Shown piece after piece: positions 60,938 to 64,000 of a stretch of 64,000 bases of DNA; the stretch's first letter is position 1, and every line of letters begins with the position of its first letter. A model generated the notes under the pieces. It searched no databases. It was not told the origin of the DNA and worked only from the letters and a program-made list of their open reading frames with translations. A program made the position numbers and the translations under genes. This DNA is from Cognatilysobacter bugurensis (GTDB taxonomy: Bacteria; Pseudomonadota; Gammaproteobacteria; Xanthomonadales; Xanthomonadaceae), in the NCBI RefSeq assembly GCF_014652095.1, contig NZ_BMYD01000005.1, forward strand, positions 207,652-271,651. Direction: 5' to 3'.

Positions 60938-62383
60938 TCAGGCCTTCGGACGCGGCTTGGCGCCGTCCGTCTTCTTCGCGACACGCTCGTTGGACTTCGA
61001 CTCGTCGCCGACGTCTGCGTAGATGATGTTCTCGACTTCGCGGATCCGCTCGAGCGCCGTGCTCGTCTGGGTGCGGAACTGCGCCAGCGCCGCGCCGCTG
61101 AGCGGCTCCGGCGGCGGCATCGTGATCGACAGCGGGTTGCGGTGCACGCCGTTGACGCGGAATTCGTAGTGCAGGTGCGGACCGGTCGACATGCCCGAGC
61201 TGCCGACATAACCGATCACCGCGCCCTGCGAGATGCGCTGGCCGGCCTTGTAGTTGCCGAACTTCGACATGTGCCCGTAGAGCGTCGTGTAGCCGCGGCC
61301 GTGATCGAGGATCACCGCGCGGCCGTAGCCGCCCTTCCAGCCGACGAACTGCACGCGCGCATCGCCTGCGGCCATGATCGGCGTGCCAGTGCCGGCCGCG
61401 TAGTCGACGCCCTTGTGCATGCGCGACGTGCCAAGCACCGGGTGGCGGCGCGTGCCGAAGCCCGAGGTCAGGCGCGCGTACGGGATCGGCATGCGGATGA
61501 AGCTCTTGCGCAGCGAACGGCCGTCCGCCGTGAAGTACTCGGGCTTGCCGTTGCGCTCGAAGCGAAAGCCCGAGTGCAGCTTGTCGCCGGTCGTGAACGT
61601 GGCCGCGAGCACAGGGCCCGTGCGGATCAGCTCACCCTCGCGCCAGGTCTGCTCGACGACCACGCTGAAGCGGTCGTTCGCGCCGACGTCTTCGCGGAAG
61701 TCGATGTCGTACTTGAACATCTCGTCGGTCAGCGTGTTGACGTGCGAACCGGTGAGCCCGAGCTTGCGCGCCGAGCGGTACAGCGAGCGGCCGACCTTGC
61801 CGCTGATCACGACCGTGCGCGTCTCCGTCGGGCGCTCGATAACGGTTTCGCGCACTTCGTCGCCGACCAGCGTGAGTTCGACACGGTGCGAGTCGTCGCG
61901 GTCAAAGCGCAGCGCACGCAGTCCGCCGTTGACCGGCAGGTCGAGCCCGAGTTCAGTGCCCGGCTTGAGGCGGGTCAGCGCCGGCTTAACGCCGGGATGC
62001 TCGAGCAGCAGATGCATCGTCGATGCGGGCACGCCATGTTCTTCGAAGATCTTGCCGAGCGTCTGGCCGCGCTGCACATGCACGATCTGCCAGCTGTCGC
62101 CGTGCTGCCCGGTCCGACGAGCCGTGGGCAGCGGCGGCAGCGGCAGCGCCATCGAGTAACGCGTCACTTCGACCGTCGCCGGTGCCTGCGGATTGAAGCC
62201 CGGGACAATCGCAGCCACGAGCATGCCGATCGTGGCGAACAGGCTCGCCTGCGCCCACTGTCGACGCGACCAGCGGCCGGTGAATCCATCCGAAAGGTGG
62301 CGCGCGATCACGGGACGATGCAGCGCAGCCTCGCGCTTGGCCCGTAAGCGCTCGCGACGCTCGATGTCGGAATGGGTGTTCAT
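60938..62383 (-). CDS. M23 family peptidoglycan endopeptidase with OapA/LysM-like domain (MepM type)
   Basis: 481 aa. An N-terminal membrane anchor (ASLFATIGMLVAAIVPGF), an OapA/LysM-like wall-binding region (SWQIVHVQRGQTLGKIFEEHGV) and a C-terminal peptidase M23 domain with MHKGVDYAAGTGTPIMAAG, GRGYTTLYGHMSKF and GPHLHYEFRVNG (metal His and Asp present). Cleaves cross-links during wall growth; adjacent to anmK and ampG, forming a wall turnover group. A good promoter lies upstream on the minus strand. Confidence 0.92.
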   Translation of the reverse strand: MNTHSDIERRERLRAKREAALHRPVIARHLSDGFTGRWSRRQWAQASLFATIGMLVAAIVPGFNPQAPATVEVTRYSMALPLPPLPTARRTGQHGDSWQIVHVQRGQTLGKIFEEHGVPASTMHLLLEHPGVKPALTRLKPGTELGLDLPVNGGLRALRFDRDDSHRVELTLVGDEVRETVIERPTETRTVVISGKVGRSLYRSARKLGLTGSHVNTLTDEMFKYDIDFREDVGANDRFSVVVEQTWREGELIRTGPVLAATFTTGDKLHSGFRFERNGKPEYFTADGRSLRKSFIRMPIPYARLTSGFGTRRHPVLGTSRMHKGVDYAAGTGTPIMAAGDARVQFVGWKGGYGRAVILDHGRGYTTLYGHMSKFGNYKAGQRISQGAVIGYVGSSGMSTGPHLHYEFRVNGVHRNPLSITMPPPEPLSGAALAQFRTQTSTALERIREVENIIYADVGDESKSNERVAKKTDGAKPRPKA

Positions 62384-62431
62384 TGGTGGACTTCCCCGTA
62401 CGCGAAGATGTGTAGGTGGCGTAACGGGGCT

Positions 62432-62460
62432 AACATAGACACGCGAGCAAGTCGCGTCAA
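62432..62460 (-). promoter_or_regulatory. Sigma-70 promoter of the M23 peptidase gene
   Basis: On the minus strand TTGACG, 17 bases, TATGTT, about 50 bases ahead of the start codon. Matches the consensus in all essential positions. Confidence 0.75.
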
Positions 62461-62557
62461 ACCCTTGAGGCGTCAGGTTTTTTTGATTACGTCTCAGTTT
62501 AACGACGCTTTAACTTGTAATTCCGCATAACGTCGCATTCATATTCCGAGCCTGCCC

Positions 62558-63796
62558 GTGCCTCCTGCTATTTCGACCCCAGATTCCGCTGCAATTTCCG
62601 ATGCGCTCGAGCTAATTGCGCGGGGTGCCGATGAAATTCTCAAGCGCGAGGAGCTCGAAGCGCGTTTGAAGCTCGGCCGTCCGCTGCGCATCAAGGCCGG
62701 CTTCGATCCGACCGCCCCTGATCTGCATCTCGGTCATACGGTCCTGCTTAACAAGCTGCGGCAGTTTCAGGACCTGGGCCATCAGGTGATCTTCCTGATC
62801 GGCGACTTCACCGGAATGATCGGCGACCCGACCGGTAAGAACATCACCCGCAAGCCGCTTACCCGCGAGGACGTGCTCGCCAACGCGCAGACGTATGCCG
62901 AGCAGGTCTTCAAAGTGCTGGACCGCGAGCGCACGGAAGTGCGCTTCAACTCGGAATGGTTCGGCCAGATGACGGCGTCCGACATGATTCGGCTGGCTGC
63001 GCAGCACACCGTGGCCCGCATGCTCGAGCGTGACGATTTCGCCAAGCGGTACGCGGCCCAGCAGTCAATCGCAATCCATGAGTTTCTATACCCGCTCGTG
63101 CAGGGCTACGACTCGGTTGCGCTCGAGGCCGACGTCGAGCTCGGCGGCACCGACCAGAAGTTCAACCTGCTCATGGGGCGTGGGCTGCAGGAACACCACG
63201 GCCAGCCGCCGCAGGTTGTGCTGACGATGCCGCTACTTGAAGGCCTCGACGGCGTGCAGAAGATGAGCAAGTCGCTCGGCAACTACATCGGCATCAATGA
63301 GCCCGCGATCGACATCGTCACCAAGACGATGAAGATCGACGACGCACTCATGTGGCGATGGATCGAACTGTTGAGCTTCGAGATCTCGATTGCCGACGTT
63401 GCACGCCTGCGCAAGGACATCGAAGCGGGCCAGCTCAACCCTCGTGACCTCAAGCTGCGGCTGGCGCGCGAGCTCACCACCCGCTTCCACGGAAACGCAG
63501 AGGCCGAGCGCGCCGTCGAAGGCTGGAACGCCGCGGTCCGGGGCCAGGGGGACACCAATGCTCTGCCGCTCACCCGGCTCGTGGTGCCGACCGAGGGCCT
63601 GCGGATCGCTGCATTGCTGACCCAGGCCGGCCTGACGCCAAGCAACTCTGAGGGCAACCGCAAGCTTAAGGAGGGGGCGGTCCGCATCGACGGCGAGGTA
63701 CTTGAGGACGCCCAGCGCATTTTCATGCCGGGCTTTGAAGGCGTCCTCGCCGTCGGCAAGCGCAGCTTCGCCCGCGTCCGCCTCCAGGAAGCCTGA
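62558..63796 (+). CDS. tyrS: Tyrosyl-tRNA synthetase
   Basis: 412 aa, class [17 protein letters not shown] has the HIGH-like [15 protein letters not shown] the KMSKS loop, and [21 protein letters not shown] the S4 anticodon-arm domain. GTG start at 62558, preceded by an AT-rich 170-base region shared with the divergent M23 gene. Full length. The window ends with an rRNA-type promoter 150 bases downstream. Confidence 0.95.
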   Translation: MPPAISTPDSAAISDALELIARGADEILKREELEARLKLGRPLRIKAGFDPTAPDLHLGHTVLLNKLRQFQDLGHQVIFLIGDFTGMIGDPTGKNITRKPLTREDVLANAQTYAEQVFKVLDRERTEVRFNSEWFGQMTASDMIRLAAQHTVARMLERDDFAKRYAAQQSIAIHEFLYPLVQGYDSVALEADVELGGTDQKFNLLMGRGLQEHHGQPPQVVLTMPLLEGLDGVQKMSKSLGNYIGINEPAIDIVTKTMKIDDALMWRWIELLSFEISIADVARLRKDIEAGQLNPRDLKLRLARELTTRFHGNAEAERAVEGWNAAVRGQGDTNALPLTRLVVPTEGLRIAALLTQAGLTPSNSEGNRKLKEGAVRIDGEVLEDAQRIFMPGFEGVLAVGKRSFARVRLQEA

Positions 63797-63945
63797 ACCC
63801 TTCATCGCAGCGTGGCTTGCTGTTGAGCTGCTACCCCTTTTCAAACGCCCATGATCTGCGCACAATGCGCGCCCGCTCTCGCTGCGGCCCGCTGGTAAGG
63901 GGGGGCGCAGTTGAGGCAGGTTCACCGGGTGGTTAACGGAGGGGC

Positions 63946-63974
63946 TTGCAAGGCGGCTGCAACATCCGCATAAT
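63946..63974 (+). promoter_or_regulatory. Strong sigma-70 promoter, probably of an rRNA operon beyond the window
   Basis: TTGCAA at 63946-63951, 17-base spacer, CATAAT at 63969-63974, followed by a GC-rich discriminator (GTGCGGCTCGCTG). No coding frame follows in the last 25 bases. rRNA operons sit downstream of tyrS in xanthomonads, and the discriminator is of the stringently controlled type. Confidence 0.7.
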
Positions 63975-64000
63975 GTGCGGCTCGCTGACGAGAAAGCCTA

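Overview
The window is GC-rich chromosomal DNA (roughly 68-70% GC by eye), densely packed with genes, and looks like a gammaproteobacterium of the order Lysobacterales (Xanthomonadales), possibly Rhodanobacteraceae. This rests on gene content: rsmG-parA-parB, comM next to ubiK, coaBC-dut-algC, pyrE facing an exonuclease III gene, ole genes for long-chain olefin synthesis, TPR-containing Ser/Thr kinases paired with an ECF sigma factor, and tyrS just ahead of an rRNA-type promoter. The taxonomic call is inference; no 16S sequence is present. I found no tRNA, insertion sequence, prophage or CRISPR array.

Layout. 1-2.9 kb: an incomplete TPR Ser/Thr kinase (reading frame apparently broken near its 3' end) and its ECF sigma factor. 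3.0-9.3 kb: mutM, a fatty acid desaturase, a small EF-hand protein, a secreted subtilase and acetyl-CoA synthetase. 9.4-11.2 kb: a three-gene cassette with a GNAT acetyltransferase, a borosin-type alpha-N-methyltransferase and an 89-aa split-borosin precursor peptide. This is the most interesting locus here and appears less GC-biased than its surroundings. 11.3-15.3 kb: two tandem TPR-GGDEF diguanylate cyclases. 15.4-18.9 kb: rpmB-rpmG, parA-parB and rsmG. 18.9-20.9 kb: a divergent phosphopantetheinyl transferase / AMP-ligase pair of aryl-polyene (xanthomonadin) type. 21-26 kb: a small membrane protein, xthA, and oleB-oleC-oleD without oleA. 26-31.6 kb: ubiJ-ubiB-truC in a chain of stop-start overlaps, then arfB, an acyltransferase and a glycosyltransferase. 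31.5-35.7 kb: a LysR regulator divergent from the glyoxylate-shunt genes aceB and aceA, with a matched inverted repeat in the control region. 36-39.5 kb: a cNMP-binding/degenerate GGDEF protein, comM, ubiK and a PII gene. 39.7-43.7 kb: a second tandem pair of TPR-GGDEF cyclases. 43.7-48.2 kb: speE divergent from speA, a beta-hydroxyacid dehydrogenase and a membrane protein. 48.2-55.8 kb: a SPOR protein, argS, radC, coaC and coaB as separate overlapping genes, dut and algC. 55.9-64 kb: a periplasmic coiled-coil protein, pyrE, a second exonuclease III, the peptidoglycan-recycling genes ampG and anmK, an M23 endopeptidase, tyrS and a strong promoter that probably starts an rRNA operon just beyond the window.

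Themes. Cyclic-di-GMP signalling is heavily represented: four GGEEF cyclases with intact inhibitory-site motifs plus one degenerate GGDTF protein. Ubiquinone accessory genes (ubiJ, ubiB, ubiK) sit in two places. acs, aceA and aceB imply growth on acetate or fatty acids. The borosin cassette is probably a RiPP pathway whose product is unknown.
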